Below, one piece after another: positions 20,968 to 31,900 of a stretch of 64,000 nt of DNA; the first letter of the stretch is position 1; each line of letters starts with the position of its first letter. The notes below the pieces were generated by a model. It saw only the letters and a program-made list of their open reading frames with translations. It did no database searches and was not told the origin of the DNA. The stretch comes from Kuschelorhynchus macadamiae (Eukaryota; Arthropoda; Insecta; Coleoptera; Curculionidae): positions 2,114,954 to 2,178,953 of the forward strand of contig JAUTXW010000584.1 of NCBI GenBank assembly GCA_030620095.1. Direction: 5' to 3'. Both the position numbers and the translations under genes were made by a program.

Positions 20968-22701
20968 GTTGATTAACCGATTAACTTCAAATTTTGGTCA
21001 AAAATGAAGGGTCACATGGGGATGACCTAGTAATATTTTTATAACAATTTAGCATGGCAGAACAAAATGGCGACCAGGCTAACGTTAAAAAGTTATTACT
21101 AAAAAACTATTATTCAATTTGCCTTAAATTTTGCACAAATATCAAGTGTTACATAGGAATGAATTTTTAACATTTTGATATGAATCCAAGGTAGCAAAAC
21201 AAAATGGCTGTCTACTAAAATATTTAAAGCGTCGGTCTGAAAAAATAAGTACGAATTCAATTGACAGAAATGAAGAGCCCCATGGGGATGACCTAGTAAT
21301 ATTTTTATAAATATTTAGCATGGTAGAACAAAATGGCGACCAGGCTAACGTTAAAAAGTTATTACTAAAAAACTATTATTCAATTTGCCTTAAATTTTGC
21401 ACAAATATCAAGTGTTACATAGGAATGAATTTTTAGCATTTTGATATGAATCCAAGGTAGCAAAACAAAATGGCTGTCTACTAAAATATTTAAAGCGTCG
21501 GTCTGAAAAAATAAGTACGAATTCAATTGACAGAAATGAAGAGCCCCATGGGGATGACCTAGTAATATTTTTATAAATATTTAGCATGGCAGAACAAAAT
21601 GGCGACCAGGCTAATGTTAAAAAGTTATTATTAAAAAACTATTATTCAATTTGCCTTAAATTTTGCATAAATATCAAGTGTTAAATAGGAATGAATTTGT
21701 AACATTTTGATATGAATCCAAGGTAGCAAAACAAAATGGCTGTCTACTAAAATATTTAAAGCGTCGGTCTGAAAAAATAAGTACGAATTCAATTGACAGA
21801 AATGAAGAGCCCCATGGGGATGACCTAGTAATATTTTTATAAATATTTAGCATGGCAGAACAAAATGGCGACCAGGCTAATGTTAAAAAGTTATTATTAA
21901 AAAAATATTATTCAATTTGCCTTAAATTTTGCATAAATATCAAGTGTAACATAGGAATGAATTTGTAACATTTTGATATGAATCCAAGGTAGCAAAACAA
22001 AATGGCTGTCTACTAAAATATTTAAAGCGTCGGTCTGAAAAAATAAGTACGAATTCAATTGACAGAAATGAAGGCCCCATGGGGATGACCTAGTAATATT
22101 TTTATAAATATTTAGCATGGCAGAACAAAATGGCGACCAGGCTAATGTTAAAAAGTTATTATTAAAAAAATATTATTCAATTTGCCTTAAATTTTGCATA
22201 AATATCAAGTGTAACATAGGAATGAATTTGTAACATTTTGATATGAATCCAAGGTAGCAAAACAAAATGGCTGTCTACTAAAATATTTAAAGCGTTTACG
22301 AATTCAATTGAAAAATTAAGCCCCATGGGGATGACCTAGTAATATTTTTATAAATATTTAGCATGGCAGAACAAAATGGCGACCAGGCTAATGTTAAAAA
22401 GTTATTATTAAAAAAATATTATTCAATTTGCCTTAAATTTTGCACAAATATCAAGTGTTACATAGTAATGAATTTTTAACATTTTGATATGAATCCAAGG
22501 TAGCAAAACAAAATGGCTGTCTACTAAAATATTTAAAGAATCGGCCTGAAAAAATAAGTACGAATTCAATTGACTTTAAATTTTGCAGAAAAATTAAATG
22601 CGATATTTATAGGGATCAAATGGTACAAATTCGACATGACGGAACAAAATGGCGGTCTTAAACAAATCAGTGCACCAACTACTTATTCAATTTATTTTAA
22701 A
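20968..22701 (+). repeat. 266-bp tandem array, block 2
   Basis: GGGATGACCT at 21019, 21285, 21551, 21817, 22082 and 22328. The spacing is 266 except the last two units, which carry small deletions (265 and 246). The array decays after about 22570 into one divergent half unit and ends at the Helitron terminus. Confidence 0.92.
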
Positions 22702-22730
22702 CTAGCAGTAACCGCGACTTCGTTCGCGTA
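22702..22730 (-). repeat. Helitron 3' terminus (hairpin + CTAG)
   Basis: Reading the minus strand: hairpin CGCGA-ACGAAG-TCGCG, then GTTACTG, then CTAG followed by T in the flank. Helitrons end in CTRR, about 10 bp after a short GC-rich hairpin, and insert between A and T. It lies just 3' of Helitron helicase coding sequence, in the right orientation. Confidence 0.75.
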
Positions 22731-22752
22731 TATGACTATATTGGACGGGATG

Positions 22753-23425
22753 TAAAGAGGTACTTAAATCGCCTCATTTGAGTACCTCTTTATAAACCAC
22801 GTTTGTTGTTGCATTCTCTGGCTGTAAAATAGCCAGGCTACTATGCGAACTTGCTCTAGAACATGCGACATAGGGTTGACCATGGGAAAAACAATCGTCG
22901 CGCAAGTCTACTCCAGCTCTACTTAAAAATTGCTCATGAGTTTTGTTAATTGTCAGGGCGAAACCAAGCTTTAAAGGAAACTGTACATGTTTAAACTGAA
23001 AAGAATAGTGTGACGGAATAAAGGGATACGTGGTATAAAAACTGTTTCTCCCAGACTAGGGCCAGAAATAATAGTAGACTCTATTACATTGTTTTGTAAT
23101 ATTTTAACCTGTAGCCGAGTTCCATTACACGATTTGGTGGTTTTAAATTTCGAATAAGCATCACTGGTGCCCCCACTTTTAAAGTTAACCCATGAGGAGG
23201 GATTCCTGAGTGGTTTAGAGAGTGTAGGTACTCGACAGGATAATTAACCGCATTTTCTTGGTCTATAACTACATATATTGAGTAGTATGCTAATTGCAGA
23301 ACAGCATTTTTTGCAATAAAGCTGGATTTATTTCATCTGCTGTGCTATTTTTCGGAGTTAATAAAGCTCGTTCTTCAAACCAAGAAGCGGTTTTATTTTG
23401 ACAACTTTCGAGTCCACTATAAACA
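22753..23425 (-). pseudogene. Helitron Rep/helicase, C-terminal PIF1-like helicase part
   Basis: The helicase end of a rolling-circle transposon protein. The minus strand reads TASWFEERALLTPKNSTADEI, then VEYLHSLNHSGIPPHGLTLK and VGAPVMLIRNLKPPN. After a frameshift comes NGTRLQVKILQN, then an open stretch with FQFKHVQFPLKLGFALTINK, RAGVDLRDDCFSHGQPYVACSR and NVVYKEVLK-stop. These correspond to the last helicase motifs (V and VI) of the PIF1-like domain. In motif V the usual Lys/Ser-Gln-Gly is altered to THEQ. One or two frameshifts plus stops. The Rep domain and the rest of the helicase are absent upstream, so it is a 5'-truncated copy. Confidence 0.88.
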
Positions 23426-24530
23426 TTTAAGGGATAGTTTCACAACCTTGGAAACTGAGATTCGAAGAATCCCTTCTTATCGAACCTCTGCACTCTAAAA
23501 TTAAGCCGTTTGCGCAAGCTCAGCTTTCTACGGCAAACTGTTTGAGAAAGATCGCAAAAATTAATCAATGACCCGATTTTTTCAAAAACCCTGTATGAAT
23601 TTATAAAAAATCTTAAAATATGTAATAAAACAAAACAAAAAGCACCTGTTCAAGTGTTTTTCCGAATAACTAATTGTTTTTTAAATAAAAAATATAATAT
23701 TAAAGGGGTGGTTTCAGCCCCTTGGACACCCTGTCTCGGTTTTTAAAAAATTTTAAAATATGTAAAAAAATAAAATATAAAGTGATATTATGTTTAAGCA
23801 TTTTCCGAATAACTAACGGTTTTTTAAATAAAATCCAAGTTCTTACCATCAATAAATATGTTAGTTTTGTCTGTCGCGTTAATAGTCATACATTTAGTTT
23901 TTTCTACATTCAGTTTTAACTTATTTATATTTAACCAGTTAAGGACTAATTTTAACATTAAATAATTAATTTTAATTATTATAATAAATAATAGTAAGCA
24001 AAAGGCAAACCCCTGTGTTATAATTATGTTGTATTACTTATGTTTTTAACGTAATTAACAACTAAATGTCTTCGTTTGCTAATCTTATCAAGGACTGTTA
24101 GGTATGATAATACAAGAAACTTTTCACATTTTCTGACATATATTAAACATCCCTTTGTTTATGATATAGGTGAAATTAGCATGGGACCAGAGCATAACAC
24201 CCTTATCTTGTTGTTTAGGACCTCTAACGATATTAAGGTCCTTAAATAATAAACATGTGTTTGTTTAGTTTATAATGCCTCCCTGACTCATTATTATTCA
24301 CAGTTTTGTTTAACTATTATGGTTATCCCAAGAGTCAGACTTAACCTAGCAACTGAGCTGTAATTATGTTTCCCTGTAAACAAAAGCTCTGCAAGAGAGG
24401 TTAACTTAAGTATTACAAGTAATTAAAATTATATTTTGACAGAGAATGGTTTTTAGAAAACTTTCGCTGTTATACACGATGCAATTTTTCACTATTTTCA
24501 AGTAATTATTTAATATTCAATTTATTTTTC
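23426..24530. other. No recognisable gene
   Basis: AT-rich. It contains short self-similar tracts (AACTAATTGTTTTTTAAATAAAA near 23668 and a variant near 23808). No coding support. Confidence 0.45.
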
Positions 24531-24794
24531 AGTCTGCTATTTTCAACCCGCGGCCCACCTTGTAATTTCTTGCGACTCCCAGAGGCTAAAAGAAAATATT
24601 GCATGGCGCTGCGCCCGCGAATGTCACTCCGAGAACGCTAGCGCCACCTAGTTAGAAGAGATCCACTCTGTGAACTCGCAATCGCGATTACCCATAAGGA
24701 CACTAGATGGCATTGCATTTCTATTGAATCTTCCTAATGATTCTAAAAATTATCACTACTAGAGGGATCTACTAGTCCAGTCTCGTAGCTGCTC

Positions 24795-24865
24795 GAAATT
24801 TCGAGAGATTCAAAGTTGACGCGCTCGGCCTATATAAAGCCGGCATCACACGGAAACGGTCAGTT
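24795..24865 (+). promoter_or_regulatory. RNA polymerase II core promoter with heat-shock-element-like site
   Basis: TATATAAAG at 24831-24839 lies 31 bp before an initiator-like TCAGTT (24860-24865), the expected spacing. Just upstream (24795-24811) are GAA-2 bp-TTC-2 bp-GAG inverted repeats, matching a heat-shock element with one weak unit, plus a trailing TTC off by one base. The leader down to the ATG at 25075 is about 210 bp and GC-richer than its surroundings. Motif-based only. Confidence 0.5.
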
Positions 24866-25074
24866 CTAATTCCAAGATCGAACGATGCGATACATGCGAA
24901 AGTGTGCTAACTAGCAGTGAAGTTGCTACCTGTGCGATAAGTAATTATAGTGAGTTGAGTATAGTGTAATTTGACGCGTGTAAGGCGGATACTGTATTGT
25001 AGCGTGCAGTCGCGCCAGTTTAGTTTTGTCGTAGACGGAGAAGTAAACTCGTTTCTTCTACCTTGACATTAAAA

Positions 25075-26745
25075 ATGGCTTCTACTTCGGGTAAAAAACG
25101 AAAAAATTAGTGAAGAAAAGCGCATATTTCAAGGAAAGGGGACCGAATTGCACTTGTTCGTTAGTGTTAATAAAAAACCCGTCTGTTTGGTGTGTCAAGA
25201 ATGCTTTTCAGCCTTAAAAGAATACAAGTTAAAAAGACATTACGCTACAAAGCTGCCACAAAGTTTGAGACATTCAAAGGACAATTACGACAAGGTAAAG
25301 TGAGAACTCAAAAAGTCAGCATCAACAACAGCAAGATGGTTTTCAAAAGCAGAACATTGAAAACGAAGAAAGCGTGAAGGTTAGCTACATTATATCCGAA
25401 AAAATAGCTTTGAAATCAAAATCTTTTACTGCAGCCAACGCTGAATTATTGTGCCCGTCTCAAAAGCAACTTTTTTCTAAAGTTAGTTTGTTCGGTGTTA
25501 CTGTCGCCAGAAGAATCGAAGAGTTAGCGGCAGACATTGAAAATTCACTAAAAGAGCGTGCATCGAAGTTCGTATACTATTCTGTTGCGCTCGACGAAAG
25601 CAAAGATTTAACCGATACCGCTCAATTAGCTATATTTATTCGGGGCATTGATAATATTTTGAAATCAGTGAAAAGATGGCTGCCCTTTTTCCGATTAAAG
25701 GAACTACAAAAGGATGTGATATTTATAAATGTTTGGTGACAGTACTGACAAACCTTTCTGCAGTGTAACAGGCGGTGCGCCATCCAGGGTAGGAAAAAAT
25801 GAAGGGCTTGTGGGTTTGATGAAGAAACAGCAGAAAGATCTTGCTTTGATGCATTACCAATGTATCGTTCATCAACAAAATTTGTTTGTGCAAAACGTGG
25901 AATTTGCACATAAAAATCCACAAATATTGATGAGGTGATGAAAGTGGTCGTAAAAACTGTGAACTTCATCAAATCACGCAGCCTCGACCACAGAGAATTC
26001 CGAAATTAATGCCGACTATAGTGATGTGACATATGTTTCTGATATTCGTTGGCTAAGCAGAGGAAAAATGATAAAACGCGATTTTGAACTCAAGAAGGAA
26101 ATTTCCTCCTTCATGGAAATTAAAGGGAAACCAGTTCCTCAATGACTTTAACACCAAACTATAAGGAAAAGAAAATCTCATCCAAAACCTACTTGACACT
26201 GTGAAGGCATTTGAGTTTAAACTGGATTTATGGAAAAATGAGTTGTTCAAAAAAAGAGTTTAAGCACTTTCCTAAATTGAAGAGTTGCTAATGTACAGAT
26301 GTGGATAAATATATCGCAGCCCTAGATTTACTCCAAAAAGAGTTTTAATCAAGGTTTTCTGACTTCAGAGATAATGAAAATTACATCAATCTCTTTGTCC
26401 GACCATTCAGTGTATCCGTTGAAGACATGCCAGAAAACTGTCAGATAGAGCTTATGGATTTGCAGTGTAATTCGGAACTGAAAGACAAGTTCAACATGGG
26501 TCTTCTTGATTTTTTATTTAAAATATGTCCATCAAAACTCGTTTCCTGAAATCCGAAAACATGCCCAGAAAATCATGTCTCTGTTTGGGAGCACATATGT
26601 GTGAGAGCAGCTGTTTTCTCGCACGAAGAATGTGAAGTGTAAAACAAGGTCGAGAATTACCGACGCACATCTGGAAGGAAGTTTGCGGGTTGCAACTACA
26701 AAAATAAAACCAAATATCGACACACAAAAACTTTTTAACCAATAA
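25075..26745 (+). pseudogene. hAT-3 transposase, GTF2IRD2-like
   Basis: Starts MASTSGKKRKN. A BED-like zinc finger follows (PVCLVCQECFSALKEYKLKR, HYATK), then a frameshift. Next come the frame 25374 onward with GVTVARRIEELAADIENSL and YSVALDESKDLTDTAQLAIF (first catalytic Asp), a frameshift to TGGAPSRVGKNEGLVGL (second site, where the usual Asp-Gly reads Gly-Gly), HCIVHQQNL-like CIVHQQNLF, and RWLSRGK. The dimerisation domain is at the end: SLFGSTYV-stop-EQLFSRTKNVKCKTRSR, ITDAHLEGSLRVAT. One TGA replaces the Cys of YVCEQ. An AATAAA (26741) overlaps the stop codon. Frameshifts and stops throughout. Confidence 0.88.
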
Positions 26746-26875
26746 AGATTATTACACTTTGAAATTATATGTTTTTTCTTTTATTAATATGGTGGTAAAG
26801 TGACGTGGACCATTGTGGCCCTTCGGACGATGTGAAATCGATTTTTGGTCCTTGCACTAAAAAAGGTTGAAGACC

Positions 26876-27174
26876 CTTGGCTTAAGAGAAGGGTGATTTT
26901 CAGTTTTAGTCCAAACTATTTTCTGCTCCTAAAATACAGTCCACTGATTACTGCGCTTCCGCATTAATTGCCATCTAAATAGATTTGGAATTTTAGTTTT
27001 ATTGTGTTGGTTTAGTTATTATAGGAATATTATTATAGTTTATTTTGTGTTTATCTATTTAAAGCTTGAAAAATTGAAACATATCCTAATATAATACGAC
27101 CAAAAATATTTAGAAAACTCGCAAAAAAGTTATTTTTAAGTACCATATAGGTTCATTTTTGGGTAACTTTTTAT
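26876..27174. other. No recognisable gene
   Basis: Short AT-rich spacer between hAT-3 and the mariner. Confidence 0.4.
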
Positions 27175-29522
27175 TATACCCGGTAACCATGAAATTACTA
27201 ACAAGGCTGTAACCTTTTTAAGATAAGTACTATTAACATGAAATTTTACAGTGATATATGATTACTTATGAGGAAGATTTTTCGCTTTATAAACAATCGA
27301 CTGCCGTTTCCGGTTTAACCGGAAATGCTATCAACTTTAATATTTTAAATGGAACACCCTGTATATTGATTTATTTTTGAAATCTACACTAAATTGAACA
27401 AAAAAATTGTAAACATAAAACATGTATCATACCCTATGTCAATAGTTTTTGAGAAAATGGCGAATTAAATTTTGAAAGTTTCAATGAATAATTTCGTTTT
27501 TTGGAAAAACAAATGAAGATAATTCCAATTTAATACTGTAAATAATGTTTGTTACGCAACTCATTGCATCTAATGTGAAAATTAGGATACTTCCGGTTTA
27601 CCCCGAAGCGTAATGAAAAATCACTTTCAAACGTTAGTGAAGAGGCTGAAATTAACACACTGGCTTGTACAGCAATCGATCCTACTATATCAATACGACA
27701 AATAAGCAGTGAAATTGGAATTGGCCACGAAAAATTTGACGTAAGCATGACATGAAGACTTGAATTTTGCAACTGATATTTTGATATGCAACAAAGACAG
27801 CCCAATTCCGGACAGTAATTCTTTTTTCAGATGAATCGCGATTTACCAATATGGGAATGTTTACCGCAATAAGACAAGGTACTGGGCCACCGAAAATCCG
27901 CACATGGTAAGGGAAGGGGCACTCCAAGAAAGATTTGGTGTTAACGTGTCGTTTGGAGTACTAGGAACTCGAAAAATAGGTCCTATACTTTTTGATGAGC
28001 CCCTGGATGCAGAACATTAGTTGCAATTCCTCCAAAATATAATAGAGGAGTTTATGGATAAGCAACCATTGTTTATTACAATCAAGTATATTTTCAGCAA
28101 GATGTAGCACATGCACACAATTCCAAAGTAGTGACCTGAGAGAAAAATTCCGCGATAATTAGATAGGTACAAATGGGCTAGATGGCCGGCGAGATTGCCT
28201 GACCTCACCCCGTTAGATTTTTCATATTGTCGTTACATTAAACAAAAGGTCTACAAAACACCATTAGAAAATCGTGCGGACCTTATTAATCGAATTACAA
28301 GGGCGACAGAATAAATAACTCCAAGGCAGATGGAAAACTTTTTAAAAGAGTTTCATAACAGAATTCGTATGTGCCATGAAGTTAGTGGACAACGTTTTGA
28401 AGACCTTGTCTATGGATGACCTTTTTTCTTGGTTTTTCTACTCATGTAGCTTTAGTTCTATTTCGTGTTTTTCCTTGAGTTAAGAGGATTTTTTATGTTT
28501 GAATATTATTTAAATTAGTGTTTTGTAGCGTAATGACAGTTGAAGCTACTCAGTAGTGTCATTAATAAAACCTATTTAAGTCGACTGGGAACATTTCTTA
28601 TAGTAAATAATAAACAATGATTAGTTATACAGCGCGTGTGAAAACATAAAAAAACAGTCATTTTGAAATAACTTTTTGTAGGTAAGTTTATTTATATTTA
28701 TAAGGTTAACAAATTTTTCGTTTTTACACAATTTACATTGCTGCCAAGTAGAAAATATGCTTAGCCTTACCGATAACGTATCAAAGGCATTTTATTCCCT
28801 TTTTATATGTTAAGAACTCAATTTAGTATCATGTGAAATTCAAAAACCCAGCCCTTCCTTAGTACCTATATTTGATGACCGCAAAACGTTAAATATAGCA
28901 TTTGCAAAAATAGTTTTGAGCAATACGTTTGGAAATTCTAATAGCTTGTTTTTTTATTCGTACATTAAACAAAAGTACCTACTTTAAAAATTAGAAGGTG
29001 AATAAAAGAATGGCAGCTGTGGTGTTTCTTTATTTCACAGCCACCTTGGTTCAGAAATTTAGTACTTGATATAGGTATAGGGTATTATACACAAAAGTGT
29101 TTAAAATTGTTTGAAGATTTAGATGTTGAGTAGGTTTATAGGTCGTCCCATTAAAATAAAACGAGAAAATATCGTTTGAAAGTAACTTTTCACTACGTTT
29201 CTGTGTAAACCGGAAGTATCCTAAATTTTACAAGTTTCATTCGCCAGTTTATCGAAAATTATCAAGAATTGACTTAGGGTATAATACGTGTTTTATGTTT
29301 AGAATTTAGTGTCGAATTCAAAAATACATCAATATACAGTGTGTTCCATTTAAAGTATTAAAGTTGATGCATTTCCGGTTAAACCGGAAACGACAGTCGA
29401 TTGTTTATACAGCGAAAATCTTCCTCATAAGTAACCATATATCACTGTAAAATTTTATGTTAATAGTACCTATCTTAAAAAAAGTACAGCCTTGTTAGTA
29501 ATTTCGTGGTAACCCGGTATAG
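27175..29522 (+). mobile_element. Mariner-C: long-TIR mariner-like element (2.35 kb)
   Basis: Inverted repeats of about 320 bp pair 27175-27500 with 29200-29522. The termini read TATACCCGGTAACC and, in complement, TATACCGGGTTACC. An internal landmark in both arms is CCGGTTTAACCGGAAA. TA flanks fit a mariner target. One degraded plus-strand transposase lies between. Confidence 0.82.
27610..28418 (+). pseudogene. Mariner-C transposase
   Basis: Fragments in alternating frames: SEEAEINTLACTAI and PTISIRQISSEIGIG (HTH), LFSDESRFTNMGMF (first Asp), QERFGVNVSFGVLGTRKIGPI, YFQQDVAHAHNSK (second Asp, Gly of QDGA lost), WPARLPDLTPLDFS (third Asp), IKQKVYKTPLENRADLI, and QMENFLKEFHNRIRMC, ending QRFEDLVYG-stop. 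At least six lesions. Gene order and length match a mariner-like transposase of about 330-350 aa. Confidence 0.78.
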
Positions 29523-30260
29523 TCTTCAGATATTATGTCCCAATGTCAACCTGTATATTTTTATTATTGAAAGCATTGAAACATGAATAAATTATCCCTT
29601 TATTTTTAGTTATTCTCGTTCAGTTATAGTATTTAAATAAAGCTTTTGCAATAAAGACAACAAACTAGCAAAAACAACTCGTGTTTTTTGTGGATAGCAT
29701 AATTGAGGAAACGGCTTTAAATGTTAGAAGATTAATTATGTATACGCGGTTTATAAGGGAAACCCCCGAGGTGTTTTAATTTACCTAGTGTAGCGTTAGA
29801 TCCAGATGTTCAACGTAAATTCGGTTACATTAATTATGTTAGGTGATCCGAAATGAATATAACGATATTGTGGGCTCCACATTTCAAAAGACTTTATAAA
29901 TGGTTTTATTTTGAGTACGGTACAAAATAATTATATTATTTATTTCAGCAACTATACGATTTTAATAAGAAAATAAATTTGACATATTGCGCGGTTTTCT
30001 GAAGAAGTAATTGATCCATAATATCTTTAAGAGACCTGGTTTAATAATTGCAAAAAAGAAAAAGAATGTCTCGGTCTCAGCAAGTGGTTTAATACAGTTA
30101 ACAGGCATCATCAGATCTAAAATGCATTAAGAACCTGATAGTAATGTATTTAATAAATTAAGTATTAAAAAGCCTACCTTAAAACAACAAAAACATGTAA
30201 AATATATAAAACTGGCACTTACAACTACGTAATTAGACAAACACTAAAGCGAGGTTATGT
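29523..30260. other. No recognisable gene
   Basis: AT-rich. The minus strand near 30090-30110 reads CTGATGATGCCTG, which recalls Penelope 3' tails, but the GAAA box is missing and no GIY-YIG lies beside it. Confidence 0.4.
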
Positions 30261-30281
30261 CTTCCAACCAGTGTTGTCAAC
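30261..30281 (+). repeat. hAT-4 left target duplication and TIR
   Basis: CTTCCAAC (30261-30268) followed by CAGTGTTGTCAAC. The same 8 bp follow the right end at 37483. Confidence 0.92.
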
Positions 30282-30447
30282 AGTACGCATTAGAAACTCG
30301 CCAAATACGTATTTTAGACCCGCTAAAAAACCGCTAAACATCGTAATAGTCTAAGATGTAAAATTTTTTTTTTGCATAAAATATTCCACAAATATGTTTT
30401 GTATTTTATTAAAAAAAAGAGAGAAAACAAAGTTTAATTACGTTATA

Positions 30448-31405
30448 TTAAATAACAAGACAAACATTAAAATTATTGAAAAATATCGGCATCATACTCG
30501 TCGTCTTCTTTATTATGCAGTTGTGGTGAATACGAATCATTGGTTTTAATTTTTTAATTACCTCATTAGGTAGAGTAAAATCGTTGCAGCACATACTGTT
30601 TTTGTGCAATCCATTACGAATTGTTAGAATTGAATTTAGTAATGGCAATTTCATTCTATTACGTAGTTTAGTTTTTACCACATGAGCAAGTTCTTTGAAA
30701 ATTGTAGTATTTTCTGAATCTTTGTAGTTTAAAACTTTTAACCAAAAATGCTGGGTATAATCAATGATTTCCAATTTAATTAAATGTATTTTTCTCCATT
30801 GGTTCTCTATTATTCTCTATCTTCTTCTTTTTTATTTAAACATTTGAACAAGTCTGTAATATCAGATTTATTAGGTCTGAGACAATTTTCGACAGCAAAC
30901 ATGAATATATTTTTGGATGTTGCCAGGTATACAGTTTCTAATTTCTTTTATTAGTGTTATTAAAAATGTTATAAAGCGATTACGCTGCCCCTGTTCATCT
31001 TTAAACCGCTTTCCTAACATTATTTTTAGCTGATTTTCAAATTAATATCTCAAGTAGCATTTATTGTCAACATAATCCTCAAGCTTGTGTTTAAAAACGT
31101 CAAATTTTGAATTGGGCGTCACAACTTTGTCAACTAATATTCGCAGTAGATTCGATAAATCATCCAGTAATTTTGTAGGATCAGCATTATTAGAATCAAA
31201 AGCCTTATTTACTTTATCGATTAAAATAGGTTTTTAATAATTGAAGTCATCGCAATACATCTGGTGTAATAATTCAGCTGTACAACATTTTTCGTCGTTC
31301 AATTTAATAATTTGAAAATGAGTCTTCAACTCTAACCATTGTGCATGAATTCTACTAACAGCCGGTTCAATCGATAACCACCTAGTTGCACATGCTTGTA
31401 CAACC
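30448..31405 (-). pseudogene. hAT-4 transposase, C-terminal fragments
   Basis: The minus strand reads VVQACATRWLSIEPAVSRI and QWLELKTHFQI, then KCCTAELLHQMYCDDFNY, followed after frameshifts by TQHFWLKVLNYKDSENT and FKELAHVVKTKLRNRMKLP. These resemble the C-terminal half of proteins annotated as E3 SUMO-ligase KIAA1586-like in insects, which are hAT derived. Many frameshifts. About 150 residues between this block and the upstream block (ending IIKNVIAPYF) are missing, probably lost in a deletion beside the mariner. Confidence 0.72.
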
Positions 31406-31900
31406 GCCGCAAACAGATTTGCCCTAACCATTTTAGTTTCCGTGCTACAGGGTGATTTGATGTGGGTGATACCCCCCCCATGTATCTCAGCTATCGTAAA
31501 ATATATTTAAAATGTTTCAACTGGTATTTATAGATTTTTTCACGTAGAATTCAGTGGCATACTCAGATTTTTGCTGAGAGTCATAGTTTTTGACATATTG
31601 GCATAACCTACTATTTTTTAAATGGGAGACCCTATATATTATTTTTTCATCTTATTCTTCGTGTCGAGAGCTTTTCAAAAACATACCATAAGTCATATTT
31701 ATTTTCATAAATAACATGAAAAAATGCATTTTTCTTTAAACGGATTTATGGCATAGCAGATCAATCGAAATAAGAGAAGGTGGCTGTGGTAGCCATGGCA
31801 ACGCCAACAAAAATATGATCAGGCAGCCATTACTGCTGTCATTTTTGGCATTATTGCGTTTAAATTTTTCTTGACGTCTATTATAATTATTGTTTTTAAT

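Larger units (their letters stand above)
20339..22166 (+). repeat. Segmental tandem duplication, unit 2 (1,828 bp)
   Basis: Second copy of 18511-20338. The junction at 20338/20339 joins array sequence (GTTATTATTAAA) directly to the Penelope foldback arm. Confidence 0.9.
24531..26875 (+). mobile_element. hAT-3: GTF2IRD2-like hAT element
   Basis: The ends are proposed from the inverted motifs CAG...TTTTCAACC at 24531 and GGTTGAAGACCCTTG ending near 26875, typical of the Charlie/SPIN-like hAT group. No 8-bp target duplication could be matched, so the limits are approximate. Contents: a GC-richer promoter and 5' leader (24550-25074), then a broken transposase gene. Confidence 0.65.

Noticed and set aside
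19191..22600. Regular repeats considered as a CRISPR array
   Set aside because: The units are 266 bp and contiguous with no spacers, in a eukaryotic TE-rich context; this is satellite DNA.
24531..26883. An 8-bp target duplication for hAT-3
   Set aside because: No matching 8-mers were found at the proposed ends, so the element limits are kept approximate.
29990..30125. CTGATGATGCCTG on the minus strand as another hammerhead or Penelope tail
   Set aside because: The GAAA box and a pairing stem II are absent and no GIY-YIG frame is adjacent.
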